This document shows positions 49,257 to 58,224 of a DNA stretch of 64,000 bases, one piece after another. The number at the start of each line of letters is the position of its first letter. The stretch's first letter is position 1. Position numbers and translations under genes: made by a program. The notes under the pieces are model-generated. The model did not search any database. It had not been told where the DNA came from and was given only the letters and a program-made list of their open reading frames with translations. Source of the stretch: Betaproteobacteria bacterium (lineage in GTDB: Bacteria; Pseudomonadota; Gammaproteobacteria; Burkholderiales; Casimicrobiaceae); contig JAAFJO010000005.1 of the NCBI GenBank assembly GCA_013298145.1, forward strand, positions 310,001 to 374,000, written 5' to 3'.

Positions 49257-49721
49257 TTATCGCGACCGTGGAACGAGCGTGTCGACCGGACTTTTATTGC
49301 TAAAAGTGCGGCAAGGCAGTGAGTCGAGTGAGCGCGGCGGAGCGCGCGCGAGCGAGGCTGTCCAGGCGAAAAGCCGTGGAGCGGCGGAGTAAAACCGCGC
49401 AGGTTTCTCCGCAATTGGGGCGTCGATGAGTACCGAGGTGCAGCCGCTGAAATCAGCGAGTGCGGGCGAGTGAGAAAGCAGGCTGCAGTAGCCGCATTTC
49501 TCAAGATGACTCGCGCTTGGATGGCTACCGCCGTCTAGCGAACCATCCACTACGAGGCGCGTTTCACCATTTGCCGCGCATAGCTCCTGCACCATTAGGA
49601 TTTCACCGTTTGCCGCAGCGATTGCGCGGCTGACGGTTGGCATTAACGCGAAGAACAACGACGCAACCAGCGCGAGGAGCGCGGTGATGCGTTGTGTTCG
49701 GCGTCGATGAAACGAATGCAT
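49257..49721 (-). CDS. DUF2946 family protein
   Basis: The 154-residue product has a signal-like N terminus (ALLALVASLFFALMPTVSRA), a CGYCSLLSH motif in the middle and the conserved C-terminal RLFAWTASLARAPP of DUF2946. Members are small exported proteins frequently found beside TonB receptors and copper-handling genes. The Cys and His residues could bind metal. It lies 245 bp upstream of the TonB receptor on the same strand. Confidence 0.85.
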   Translation of the reverse strand: MHSFHRRRTQRITALLALVASLFFALMPTVSRAIAAANGEILMVQELCAANGETRLVVDGSLDGGSHPSASHLEKCGYCSLLSHSPALADFSGCTSVLIDAPIAEKPARFYSAAPRLFAWTASLARAPPRSLDSLPCRTFSNKSPVDTLVPRSR

Positions 49722-49826
49722 TTCAAGATTTTACTGTCTCAAGGCGCGGCGCGGAGCGACGGCACTTCGCCCGGCACGAAAGGCGCGAGTGGCCATCGAT
49801 TACGCTGAGAGGTAGAAAGCAGGTGC

Positions 49827-50216
49827 ATGGTCGAAGATAATCGCAATATGGCTCTTCAATTTGTTCGAGAATCTCCTTCTGATTTCGCGATCACCGCTTT
49901 CGATGGAAAGTCAGTGAGCGTTGGCGCTTCTGAATACCGCGAATCCATCGCGGTATCGCACAATACCCAAGCAAGTACGTGGCACGCGATGCATCCGGTC
50001 AGAGCTGACATGATCTCTCGCGGCACGTCGCTCGACGCAGAGATCATTCTCATTGGCACCGGCGCAAAGCATGTGTTTCTGAAACACGAAGTGTTGCGAC
50101 CGCTGATCGAAGCGCGAATTGGCTTTGAATTGATGGCTTCGTCCGCCGCGTGCAGGACGTATAACGTGCTCCTCGCCGAGGGGCGCAAAGTGGGATTGCT
50201 TCTTTTGATCGAGTAG
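49827..50216 (+). CDS. Mth938-like domain protein (DUF498/Xcc1710)
   Basis: The product has 129 residues from ATG 49827 (CAGGT 4 nt upstream); ATG 49848 is an alternative giving 122. Its fold matches Mth938/DUF498: FDGKSVSVGASEYRESIAVS, then EIILIGTGAKHVFL and a C-terminal NVLLAEGRKVGLLLLI. Proteins of this family occur near NADH:ubiquinone and Sec genes and are of unknown function (NDUFAF3 in mitochondria, complex I assembly). The gene stands alone here. Confidence 0.82.
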   Translation: MVEDNRNMALQFVRESPSDFAITAFDGKSVSVGASEYRESIAVSHNTQASTWHAMHPVRADMISRGTSLDAEIILIGTGAKHVFLKHEVLRPLIEARIGFELMASSAACRTYNVLLAEGRKVGLLLLIE

Positions 50217-50576
50217 AGGCAGCTTCAGTCGCTAACGTCCAATTTCGACGGGGCAAGCGATTCGTTTATGTATATAAAGTTACCTAATCTTTTTGGTCTT
50301 TAGCCCTGATTAAAAATGAGTTCTGCGGAATAAACTGTATATCGCTTTGACAATTTAGAGGATGCGGCTAACCGCTTAAAAAACGGGGCAGACTCAGTTA
50401 CTTGAGTTGTGTCCTCTGCATGCGCTGCCTCAGCTGCACTCCCGTCGCTGACTGCATGTCAATGCGTGGCCCGTCTGCGCGAAACAGGGTGTCAGGATTA
50501 GCGACTTGCGGCTCGCCCGCCGCGTATCTCTCAATACACTCACAGGCTTTGCTCCAATCGCCCTGCGCGAACCCTC
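50217..50576. other. 360-bp leader region before the MetE-like gene
   Basis: The first half (about 50260-50370) is distinctly A/T-rich and could hold a promoter. The rest is GC-rich. I looked for cobalamin- and SAM-riboswitch signatures and saw none. No supported ORF. Confidence 0.4.
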
Positions 50577-51605
50577 ATGAACACACTCTTCCCCGCCGCC
50601 GTTTGCGGAAGCCTGCCGAAACCAGCATGGCTGTCTGAAACCAACAAACTCTGGCCGCAATGGCAACAAACGGGCGACGAGCTGGTCGCCGCGAAGAGTG
50701 ACGCAACGACGCTTTGGGTGAAGGAGCAAGAAGACGCGGGTCTTGCAATCATCGGCGATGGCGAGCAATCGCGGCAACACTTCGTGCACGGTTTTCTTGA
50801 GTTCGTTGAAGGGATCGATTTCGAGCACAAAGTGAAGATGGGTATTCGCAACAATCGCTACGAAGCGATGGTGCCCGTGGTGAAAGGCCCGATTCGTTTG
50901 AAAGGACGCGTGCATCAAACTGAAGCACGCCTACTTCGCGCGCGGACGACGCAAAAAATCAAGTTCACGATGCCCGGCCCGATGACGATTATCGACACGC
51001 TGGCCGATGAATTTTACGGCGACAAAGTGAAACTCGCCTTCGCGTTTGCCGAGTTGCTCAATCAGGAAGCGCGTGCACTGCAAAACGACGGCGTTGACAT
51101 CATTCAATTCGATGAACCCGCGTTCAATGTGTACATGGACGACGTGAAGCGATGGGGCATCGAAGCGCTTCACCAATGCATCGAAGGACTGACGTGCAAG
51201 ACCGCAGTGCACATTTGTTACGGCTACGGCATCAAAGCGAACCTCGATTGGAAAGAAACGCTCGGCGGTGAATGGCGGCAATACGAAGAAACGTTTCCTG
51301 CGATTGCTGCGAGCAAGCTCGACATGGTGTCGCTTGAATGCGCGAATTCAAAGGTGCCGATGCATTTGATGAGTTTGCTTAAAGGCAAAGAAGTGATGGT
51401 GGGCGTAATCGATGTTGCAAGCGACGTTGTCGAAACGCCGGAGCAAGTGGCTGACACGATCAAACGCGCGCTCGAGTTTGTGCCCAAGGAAAAACTCATT
51501 CCCTGCACCAACTGCGGCATGGCCCCGATGGAGCGCGGCATCGCGCGCGCCAAGCTCAACGCGCTGGCGGCGGGGGCGAAGTTGGCGCGAGCGTTGTACG
51601 CATAG
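50577..51605 (+). CDS. Short MetE-like methionine synthase (C-terminal domain only)
   Basis: A 342-residue protein equal to the catalytic C-terminal half of cobalamin-independent methionine synthase. Probable Zn ligands are His and Cys in TAVHICYG, Glu in SLECANSK, and Cys in IPCTNCGMAP; the folate-binding N-terminal half is absent. Short 'core-MetE' proteins exist that use a corrinoid protein or need the accessory DUF1852 (MesX) protein, but neither a corrinoid protein nor DUF1852 is adjacent here. The methyl donor and partner are open. Confidence 0.85.
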   Translation: MNTLFPAAVCGSLPKPAWLSETNKLWPQWQQTGDELVAAKSDATTLWVKEQEDAGLAIIGDGEQSRQHFVHGFLEFVEGIDFEHKVKMGIRNNRYEAMVPVVKGPIRLKGRVHQTEARLLRARTTQKIKFTMPGPMTIIDTLADEFYGDKVKLAFAFAELLNQEARALQNDGVDIIQFDEPAFNVYMDDVKRWGIEALHQCIEGLTCKTAVHICYGYGIKANLDWKETLGGEWRQYEETFPAIAASKLDMVSLECANSKVPMHLMSLLKGKEVMVGVIDVASDVVETPEQVADTIKRALEFVPKEKLIPCTNCGMAPMERGIARAKLNALAAGAKLARALYA

Positions 51606-51741
51606 TTTTTCACGCGGTGCTGATTCGTCGGGCTCACAGGCCGACGGTCAGTGCTCCCCGCGATTCGTCCGCAACGCATTGCGAGGACGCGCGCGCTCGA
51701 CAGAATTCGCTGCGCATCCCGTGATGCAGGGGAATTAGCAA

Positions 51742-53181
51742 ATGAAACTGGTTAAGAGAATCGTCTTGTGGATCGTCGGCGTGGTCGGCGCGCTGGTGCT
51801 CGCCTTCGTCGGCCTTCATGCCTACTACCGCCTCACGCCTGTTGAGCTAAGCGAAGAGGCTAAAGCGCTGCTTGAAGAAACTGCGCATATGGCACAGCTG
51901 ACGGAGAACGGATATCGGTTGCACGGATTGCTTGCGCCGGAGGGCATGGATCCGGTGATTTATGGCAAGTGCCTGGTAAATGCGAATGTTGAACACGCAA
52001 AGTCGGGCGACCCTTTCTTCAAGAAGTACGAGACCGACGCAGAGCGCGACGCTTGGATCAAGACTTGGTCTGAGGGGCTCAAGCAAAGGACGGACGTCTG
52101 TGCGGGCGGGAAGCTGCCGCTTGATTCGCTCGCACGCCCCCAGCAAGTGAGGCTCGCTCCCGGGCAGCCCTTGAGCGAGTGGGCGAATATGATTATCGCG
52201 CGGGGCGATCCAGTGCTTTCCGCGCGCTGGGAAAGCGTTCTTTCCAGCGGTGTTCGCGGAGGTATTCCTGACCCGACGCTCGCGATCATTGCGTCACTGC
52301 AGACCCCTCTCGAACTTGAGCGTCGTCAGCTGGGTCTGTTCGCCTCTGAATGGTCGGCGGCGAATTCGGCTGCTTCACGAGCTTCGGCGTGGCGACATAT
52401 CTCAACTCGGGTTGCACCGCTTGTCGCATTCGCGGACGGCACGCTGATCGAGTCAATGATCGCTACCGCGGGCATTACACGCCAGCTGTTGGTTATGCAA
52501 GCGGCGACCAGTGGCGCAAACGAACTTGACCAAGCCCTGTCGCGTGAAATGCTCGCGACACTTAAGGCGGTTGACCGCCTCCCGTTCGCAGTTTCTAACG
52601 CGATTGGCGCAGAGTTCCAGGGCTCGGTTGCGATCACCGACAACATGCTTGGACGCCAAGGATTTGGCACCGGCTACGGTCCTGCCTTCGTTGAGTGGAT
52701 GGGACGTTTCGCTTTTGATCGCGGCGACACGCTCAATCTCTTTGCCATGGGCTACAGGGACAGCCAACGTGCCGTTCAAAGTCGGACGCGTGGTAACACG
52801 AATGATTCCCGCGCTTATGTGTTCGCGGCGAACATGGGATGCCCCTCATGGGGTGATTACTTTTGGGCTTGCTTAGTTCTCGAAAGAAACGCAGCGGGGC
52901 GTGTAATCGCGACGATTGCGATTCCCGCCTATGCCGACTACGGCTTACGCGCATGGGACGTCGTGAACCTCGCCGCCGCAACCCGTTTAACGATCGAGGC
53001 GCGGCGTCGCGGGCTGCAAGGTGAAGCGCTTGCGCAGTTCATCGCGAGCGCGCCGGAGGGGATGCGCGATGTGTACACACAGAAAGCGTTTTTGTACGAC
53101 GCGTCCTCGAGAAAACTCAAAATCGAGTTGAAGATGAAGAGCACGGTGCTGGGTGAAAAGTCCTATGAATTGACGCTCTAA
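51742..53181 (+). CDS. Uncharacterised protein with N-terminal membrane anchor
   Basis: The product has 479 residues. One N-terminal helix (IVLWIVGVVGALVLAFVGLHAYY, about 7-29) is followed by a large, probably periplasmic, domain. Four cysteines (YGKCLV, DVCAGG, MGCPSWGDYFWACLVL) could form disulfides. A conserved-looking GFGTGYGPAFVEWMGRFAFDRGDT lies mid-protein. I do not recognise a family. It lies 136 bp after the MetE-like gene. Composition matches the neighbours, so recent transfer is not suggested. Confidence 0.8.
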   Translation: MKLVKRIVLWIVGVVGALVLAFVGLHAYYRLTPVELSEEAKALLEETAHMAQLTENGYRLHGLLAPEGMDPVIYGKCLVNANVEHAKSGDPFFKKYETDAERDAWIKTWSEGLKQRTDVCAGGKLPLDSLARPQQVRLAPGQPLSEWANMIIARGDPVLSARWESVLSSGVRGGIPDPTLAIIASLQTPLELERRQLGLFASEWSAANSAASRASAWRHISTRVAPLVAFADGTLIESMIATAGITRQLLVMQAATSGANELDQALSREMLATLKAVDRLPFAVSNAIGAEFQGSVAITDNMLGRQGFGTGYGPAFVEWMGRFAFDRGDTLNLFAMGYRDSQRAVQSRTRGNTNDSRAYVFAANMGCPSWGDYFWACLVLERNAAGRVIATIAIPAYADYGLRAWDVVNLAAATRLTIEARRRGLQGEALAQFIASAPEGMRDVYTQKAFLYDASSRKLKIELKMKSTVLGEKSYELTL

Positions 53182-53285
53182 GGCCGGCGCGATCTCAATT
53201 TGCGGATTGCAGATTTGGTTGCCGCTAACTCGTCGCCTGCCATGCAGCCTCGGGCCGCGCATACTGCCCCTACAATTCCTATAAC

Positions 53286-53361
53286 GCCCCGGTAGCTCAG
53301 TGGATAGAGCTCTCCCCTCCTAAGGGAGAGGTCGGACGTTCGATTCGTCTCCGGGGTGCCA
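53286..53361 (+). tRNA. tRNA-Arg (anticodon CCT)
   Basis: A 76-nt cloverleaf: acceptor GCCCCGG/CCGGGGT (G1-U72 wobble), D arm GCTC...GAGC, anticodon stem CTCCC/GGGAG with loop CTCCTAA (anticodon CCT), T arm GGACG/CGTCT with TTCGATT loop, encoded CCA at 53359-53361. It reads AGG. Confidence 0.97.
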
Positions 53362-53403
53362 ATCCTTTTCAAAATGTCCGGGGGATGTTTTGAAAAGGAT
53401 TGG
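53359..53403 (+). terminator. 16-bp perfect hairpin at the 3' end of tRNA-Arg
   Basis: CCAATCCTTTTCAAAA (53359-53374) and its exact complement TTTTGAAAAGGATTGG (53388-53403) flank a 13-nt loop. The left arm begins inside the tRNA's CCA. There is no T tract after it, so simple intrinsic termination is not assured; processing or a repeat junction are alternatives. Confidence 0.5.
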
Positions 53404-53645
53404 GTCGAATTCAAATGAAACCATAGGTCGCATCCGCATGCGGGTTATGAACGAGCGGATATGTCCCAGACGATAACAACGTCGTTGCAACGTGATCGTA
53501 ATGAGCGTAGCGAACGGTTCAAAACCTGAGCGAACTTGTGAGCGAAGGTTGCCGCCTCTCGGTGATGAGTAACCTTCAGCGGAGGCAAGAGGGTGCATGA
53601 ACGAGTTGTGCGTCGTTGACTTAGCCCAGTGGCAACCTTTACCCT

Positions 53646-55457
53646 ATGAACCTATACGTTGTTGAATTTTCTGATCCCGCCGGTCATCTGATCGATGTGT
53701 CGTTCACCCTCGCGTCGCCCACCGCAAAGCAAACGGTGTCGATGCCGGCGTGGATTCCAGGCTCGTACATGATCCGCGAGTTTGCGAAGAACATTACGGC
53801 CCTTTCGGCGGAGCAGGGTGGCCGCACAATCGCTGCGACAAAGCTCGATAAAGCGACCTGGCTGCTCGATTGCGACGCGTCCGCACCCGTCACCATCCGC
53901 TACCGCGTGTATGCGTGGGATCGTTCAGTGCGAACGAATTATTTCGATCAGTCGCGCGGTTTCGTGAACCCCGCAGCGCTTTGTTTGCGTGACGATGCTG
54001 CGCCAAATGCGAATTGCACGCTCACAGTGATCGCGCCCCGTTTCGCCGAGGGCGCTGATTGGAAGTGCGCAACGTCGATGACGCCTGTCTCCGTTGACGC
54101 TCACGGGTTCGGTGACTATCGAGCCGCCGATTACGATGAGCTCATCGATCATCCGCTTGAATGTGCGGCGTTCGACGAATTCAGTTTCGATGCTGGCGGC
54201 GTGACGCATCGCTTTGTGATTTCTGGGAGGCATCGAGGCGATTTGGAACGACTCAAGGCGGATTCGCAAAAAATTTGTCAGGCCCACATTGATTTATTTG
54301 CCGACGCCGACGCCGCGGGTGTTCCTGCTCGTGCGCCGTTTGATCGCTACGTGTTTCAGCTACACGTGGTCGACGAGGGCTACGGCGGCTTGGAGCATCG
54401 TGCGAGCACCGCGCTGATCTGTCCGCGAAACAACTTGCCGGTGAAAGGCGACGCCACCATCAGTGAGGGCTATCTCGAGCTACTAGGACTAATTTCGCAC
54501 GAATACTTTCATGCGTGGAACGTGAAGCGAATAAAGCCGGCGGCTTTCATCCCCTACGACACGTCGCGCGAAAACTACACCCGTCTACTTTGGCTTTTTG
54601 AGGGATTTACGAGCTACTACGATGAGTTGATGCTGGTTCGTGCGGGGCTCATCACCCAGGGCGACTACCTGAGGCTTATCTCGCGTCACCTCACGCAGCT
54701 GCTGCGCACACCTGGCCGCGCAACGCAAAGCATCGCCGAGTCGAGCTTCGACGCGTGGACCAAGTATTACCGGCAAGATGAGAATTCACCAAACGCAATC
54801 GTGAGCTACTACCTGAAAGGGGGGCTCATTGCCCTGCTGCTTGACTTGAAATTGCGTAGCGAAACAGAGCACACGCTTGATGACGTGATGCGCGGGCTTT
54901 GGCGCGAGTTCGGCAAAACGGGTGTGGGCGTGCCGGAGGACGTATTCGAGCGCTTCGAGCGCTACACCGGCGCACAACTTTGTGAGTTTGAAGCCGATTT
55001 TGTGAAGGGCACTCGCGAGCCGGATTGGGCGAGCGTCTTTGCTAAGTTTGGGATTGAGTACCAGCAGCGCGCCTCGATCAATGCTGGTGACCGTGGCGGC
55101 GTCGCTAGCGGCACGCAGGAACTGCACTTGCGGCAATTGGGGATCGTTCTGTCTGAGTCGGGTGATGCCCGGCTGCGATATGTAATCTCGGATTCTGCCG
55201 CTCATCGTGCAGGTTTATGTGCGGGCGATGTGCTGGTCGCGCTTGACGGCTTACGCGCAACTCGACCCATGTTGGCGAAACATCTAGCGCGGTTCTCTGA
55301 GGGGGATCGGATGGCTGTGCACTACTTTCGGCAGGACGTTTTGTGCTCGACCGAGCTCTCGGTCGGGCGAGCCCCGCTCGACGCGGTGTCATTGAGGGTC
55401 ATACAGCCAATGACAGAAATCGGCGCATTTCGGCAACAACAATGGCTAGGGCGATGA
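53646..55457 (+). CDS. M61 family (glycyl) metallopeptidase with PDZ domain
   Basis: This 603-residue protein has an N-terminal beta domain and a gluzincin catalytic core, HEYFHAWNVKR with His285, Glu286 and His289, and the third ligand Glu in LFEGFTSYYDEL about 35 residues later. The C-terminal part (about 490-560) resembles a PDZ domain (SDSAAHRAGLCAGDVLVALDG). M61 peptidases cleave N-terminal Gly/Ala from peptides. No signal peptide is visible, so it is probably cytoplasmic. A single-gene unit after tRNA-Arg. Confidence 0.9.
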   Translation: MNLYVVEFSDPAGHLIDVSFTLASPTAKQTVSMPAWIPGSYMIREFAKNITALSAEQGGRTIAATKLDKATWLLDCDASAPVTIRYRVYAWDRSVRTNYFDQSRGFVNPAALCLRDDAAPNANCTLTVIAPRFAEGADWKCATSMTPVSVDAHGFGDYRAADYDELIDHPLECAAFDEFSFDAGGVTHRFVISGRHRGDLERLKADSQKICQAHIDLFADADAAGVPARAPFDRYVFQLHVVDEGYGGLEHRASTALICPRNNLPVKGDATISEGYLELLGLISHEYFHAWNVKRIKPAAFIPYDTSRENYTRLLWLFEGFTSYYDELMLVRAGLITQGDYLRLISRHLTQLLRTPGRATQSIAESSFDAWTKYYRQDENSPNAIVSYYLKGGLIALLLDLKLRSETEHTLDDVMRGLWREFGKTGVGVPEDVFERFERYTGAQLCEFEADFVKGTREPDWASVFAKFGIEYQQRASINAGDRGGVASGTQELHLRQLGIVLSESGDARLRYVISDSAAHRAGLCAGDVLVALDGLRATRPMLAKHLARFSEGDRMAVHYFRQDVLCSTELSVGRAPLDAVSLRVIQPMTEIGAFRQQQWLGR

Positions 55458-55819
55458 CGCTTGGCATTTAATCGAAAGCCCAATTTTAATTGGGGATAGA
55501 CCACCGTTACTGCGTAAGCGAATCATTAGCTTTTGTATAGCTAGCCCGCGTCCAATATCGTTTCGATTAGTTTTTCTATAGATTTTCACAACTGTTCCAC
55601 TTTTTTCGCGAATCTGTGCTCCACCGAGCTCATGAAACGTGCGTATTTCCTCACTTTTCCTCTAAACTCATGACATTGGCATGGTTTGTTGGGTGCAACT
55701 TGACCAAAAGTTTTTGAACACGCTGGCTCAGCGCTGTTATCGCAAAGGTTAAGGATGCCAATTGCATATTTCTTGCTTCAAGCAGGGCAAGCAGTCAGAA
55801 CTCGGTTGGAGGGAAGTCC
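55458..55819. other. 362-bp A/T-rich region before the exported-protein block
   Basis: A palindrome CCCAATTTTAATTGGG lies at 55479-55494, 21 bp after the M61 stop. The region is distinctly A/T-rich and likely holds the promoter of the DUF1800 gene, whose GGAGGGA Shine-Dalgarno ends it. No ORF or RNA is recognised. Confidence 0.45.
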
Positions 55820-58213
55820 ATGAAGTTGCGTTCGATTTTGGTCGGCGGCGCATTGTTTGCGTCCGCTTTTTCGGCAACAACGGCATTTGCGCAAGTCAGT
55901 AATTGCCCGTTCAATATTTCGGAGGCAACGCCTACCGGAACGCCCGACGCGCTGCGCGACAGCGTGCTCCTCCTCCGGTATGCACGAGGCGTGCGCGGCG
56001 CCGGCTTGGTGGCGGGCATGACACCTGCACTCGCTGCCACCGATATCGAGAACCGCATCGCTTCCAATCTTTTGCGCTTGGACATGAACGGCAACGGCAT
56101 TGTCGATGAGGACGACGCCACCATCATTGCGCGGATTACGCTCGGTTATCGTGAGAGCGCTTGGTACACACCCACCCTACCTGCCAGCAATCTTGGCAGC
56201 AACTACGCATCCAGAACGATCTCGGCAAGCATCAAAAAATTCGTGGACGCTGGTTGCGCACCGATGGCGATGACGAGCCTGACTGCAGACCAAGTCGCCG
56301 CGTCGCGTTTCCTGATGCAGAGCACCTTCGGCCCGAGTCTCAATGACATCGTCTCGTTCCTCGCGCTACCGGGCGCGAACCACAGTCAGCGAGTCACCGC
56401 GTGGATCAATGCTCAAACGGCTGCGCGTACGGGCGAGACGCATTTTCAGTACGTGTTAGCTCGCAAGGCTGAATACGACGCCGCGAGCCGCCAGTTCTAC
56501 AGCGAAATGTCGCGCGAAGCTTTCTGGAAGCAGGCGCTCAAGAACAATGATCAGCTGCGCCAGCGAATGGCCTTTGCGCTCTCGCAGGTGTTAGTTGTGT
56601 CCGCAAACGGTGGTTCGAATGATCCGTTTGAGCTGGCCGCGTACTTGGACATCCTTGCCGACAACGCTTTCGGGAACTATCGGGACATCCTCAAACGGAT
56701 TGCGTTGTCCCCGGCGCAGGGCCGATATTTGAGTCATCTCCGTAACGATGGCCAAAGCGCCAATCCAAACGAAAACTTCGCGCGCGAAATCCTCCAGCTT
56801 TTCGCGGTCGGGTTATTCGACCTCGATATGACAGGCGAGAAGAAGCTCTCGGGCGGTAACCCGATTGCATCCTACGATGAAGACATCGTGAAGGGTTTCG
56901 CCAAAATTTTTACTGGATTTGCATTCGATGATCCGTACTGCAAAGTGGGTGACCCTGGGTGGAGGATTCAGGTTGGCGACGGTTCAGTCGCGGCGTGTCG
57001 CGATGCCTATACCGATCAACATCCGTCGTGGTTCTGGGAACCTGGCCGGACTGACCTAGGCCCGAATTTCCCGCCTGTGCTCGCGGGGTGGACGCGTTCG
57101 ATGGTGGCCTTTCCAGGGCGTCATAGCGCGCAGAGCAAACAACTCCTGCGCTACCCAAGCTATCCCGAAATTGCAGGGATCGCCGCATGCACGACCGTGA
57201 ACGCTGCTAGTGGTGTGAACCCCATCACGCTGGCGAGTGCAGCGTCACCAAACGGCGGTTTGTTGCCAGCGCCGCCAACCGACGCGACGCTCAGTCGCAC
57301 CCGTGTGAGCGTGGCGGAGGCAAACAAAGCGCTCGAAGCGGGCATCGACAATATTTTTTGCCACCCGAACGTCGGGCCATTCATTTCTAAGCACCTGATC
57401 AAGTTCTTTGTCACATCGAACCCAACGCCCCAATACGTGGGCCGTGTCACCGCAGTGTTTAATAACAACGGTAGCGGCGTCCGCGGTGATATGCGCGCAG
57501 TGATTAACGCAGTGCTTACCGATGTGGAAGCAATGACACCCGCCACGTCAGGTGTCGCGATCAACAAGTTTGGCAAGCTGCGCGAACCCGTAATTCGTTT
57601 TGCGCACATTCTTCGCGCATTCGATGCGACCAAAGCCAATGGGCGTTATGAGTTTCATTACGGGCAGGATGATCCTGAAGGCGGGTTAGCGCAAGCGCCG
57701 CTTCTCTCGCCGACTGTATTCAACTATTACAACCCAGAGTTCTCGCCACCGGGCTATATCTCGTCGGCAAGCGCTATTGGCCCGGAATTTGAAATTACCA
57801 CGACCACTTCAATCGCATCCGCACAGAACCAGTATGGGAATATGGTGACAGGTCGTGCATGGAACAACAAATTTCTCCGGCAAAGTGGATTTATGTATCT
57901 TGGCGATGGCTGTAACGACGGCACCAACGCTGCGGTTTGCTTGCTGTCGAATTACGAGGATTTGTACAGCTTGCAGGGGGATGCCACGCAGCTTCTCAAC
58001 TACATCAACTTGGTGCTTCTTGGCGGCACGCTGACCGACGCGGTGCGCACTAATCTGGCCGCGACGCTCGACGCTCAGTATCCCGTTCAAGCCGCGCCCG
58101 CTGCCAACGCGAACACCGGCACGATTGACGCGTATCAAAATCGCCGGTCAGATCGGGTCAAGGGGGCCCTTTGGTTAGCGGTCCACATGCCTGAGTTTCA
58201 GATTCAACGATAA
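55820..58213 (+). CDS. DUF1800 domain protein with dockerin-like N-terminal motif
   Basis: The product has 797 residues with a signal peptide (1-24, ATTAFAQ). Residues about 80-110 contain an EF-hand or dockerin-like loop, DMNGNGIVDEDDATII, preceded by a helix-rich LRYARGVRG. The rest is DUF1800 (RFLMQSTFGPSLNDI, LRQRMAFALSQVLV, NFAREILQLFAVGLFDLD, LSPTVFNYYNPEFSPPGY). DUF1800 proteins are exported, of unknown function, and nearly always paired with DUF1501, as here (11 bp to the next gene). Confidence 0.93.
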   Translation: MKLRSILVGGALFASAFSATTAFAQVSNCPFNISEATPTGTPDALRDSVLLLRYARGVRGAGLVAGMTPALAATDIENRIASNLLRLDMNGNGIVDEDDATIIARITLGYRESAWYTPTLPASNLGSNYASRTISASIKKFVDAGCAPMAMTSLTADQVAASRFLMQSTFGPSLNDIVSFLALPGANHSQRVTAWINAQTAARTGETHFQYVLARKAEYDAASRQFYSEMSREAFWKQALKNNDQLRQRMAFALSQVLVVSANGGSNDPFELAAYLDILADNAFGNYRDILKRIALSPAQGRYLSHLRNDGQSANPNENFAREILQLFAVGLFDLDMTGEKKLSGGNPIASYDEDIVKGFAKIFTGFAFDDPYCKVGDPGWRIQVGDGSVAACRDAYTDQHPSWFWEPGRTDLGPNFPPVLAGWTRSMVAFPGRHSAQSKQLLRYPSYPEIAGIAACTTVNAASGVNPITLASAASPNGGLLPAPPTDATLSRTRVSVAEANKALEAGIDNIFCHPNVGPFISKHLIKFFVTSNPTPQYVGRVTAVFNNNGSGVRGDMRAVINAVLTDVEAMTPATSGVAINKFGKLREPVIRFAHILRAFDATKANGRYEFHYGQDDPEGGLAQAPLLSPTVFNYYNPEFSPPGYISSASAIGPEFEITTTTSIASAQNQYGNMVTGRAWNNKFLRQSGFMYLGDGCNDGTNAAVCLLSNYEDLYSLQGDATQLLNYINLVLLGGTLTDAVRTNLAATLDAQYPVQAAPAANANTGTIDAYQNRRSDRVKGALWLAVHMPEFQIQR

Positions 58214-58224
58214 GGGGGCGATTC

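Noticed and set aside
50217..50576. Riboswitch upstream of the MetE-like gene
   Set aside because: No B12-box or SAM-riboswitch core could be found by eye.
55682..55697. Possible sigma-54 (-24/-12) promoter before the DUF1800 gene
   Set aside because: TGGTTTG-N4-GTGCA matches the consensus only in part and no enhancer-binding-protein gene is nearby.
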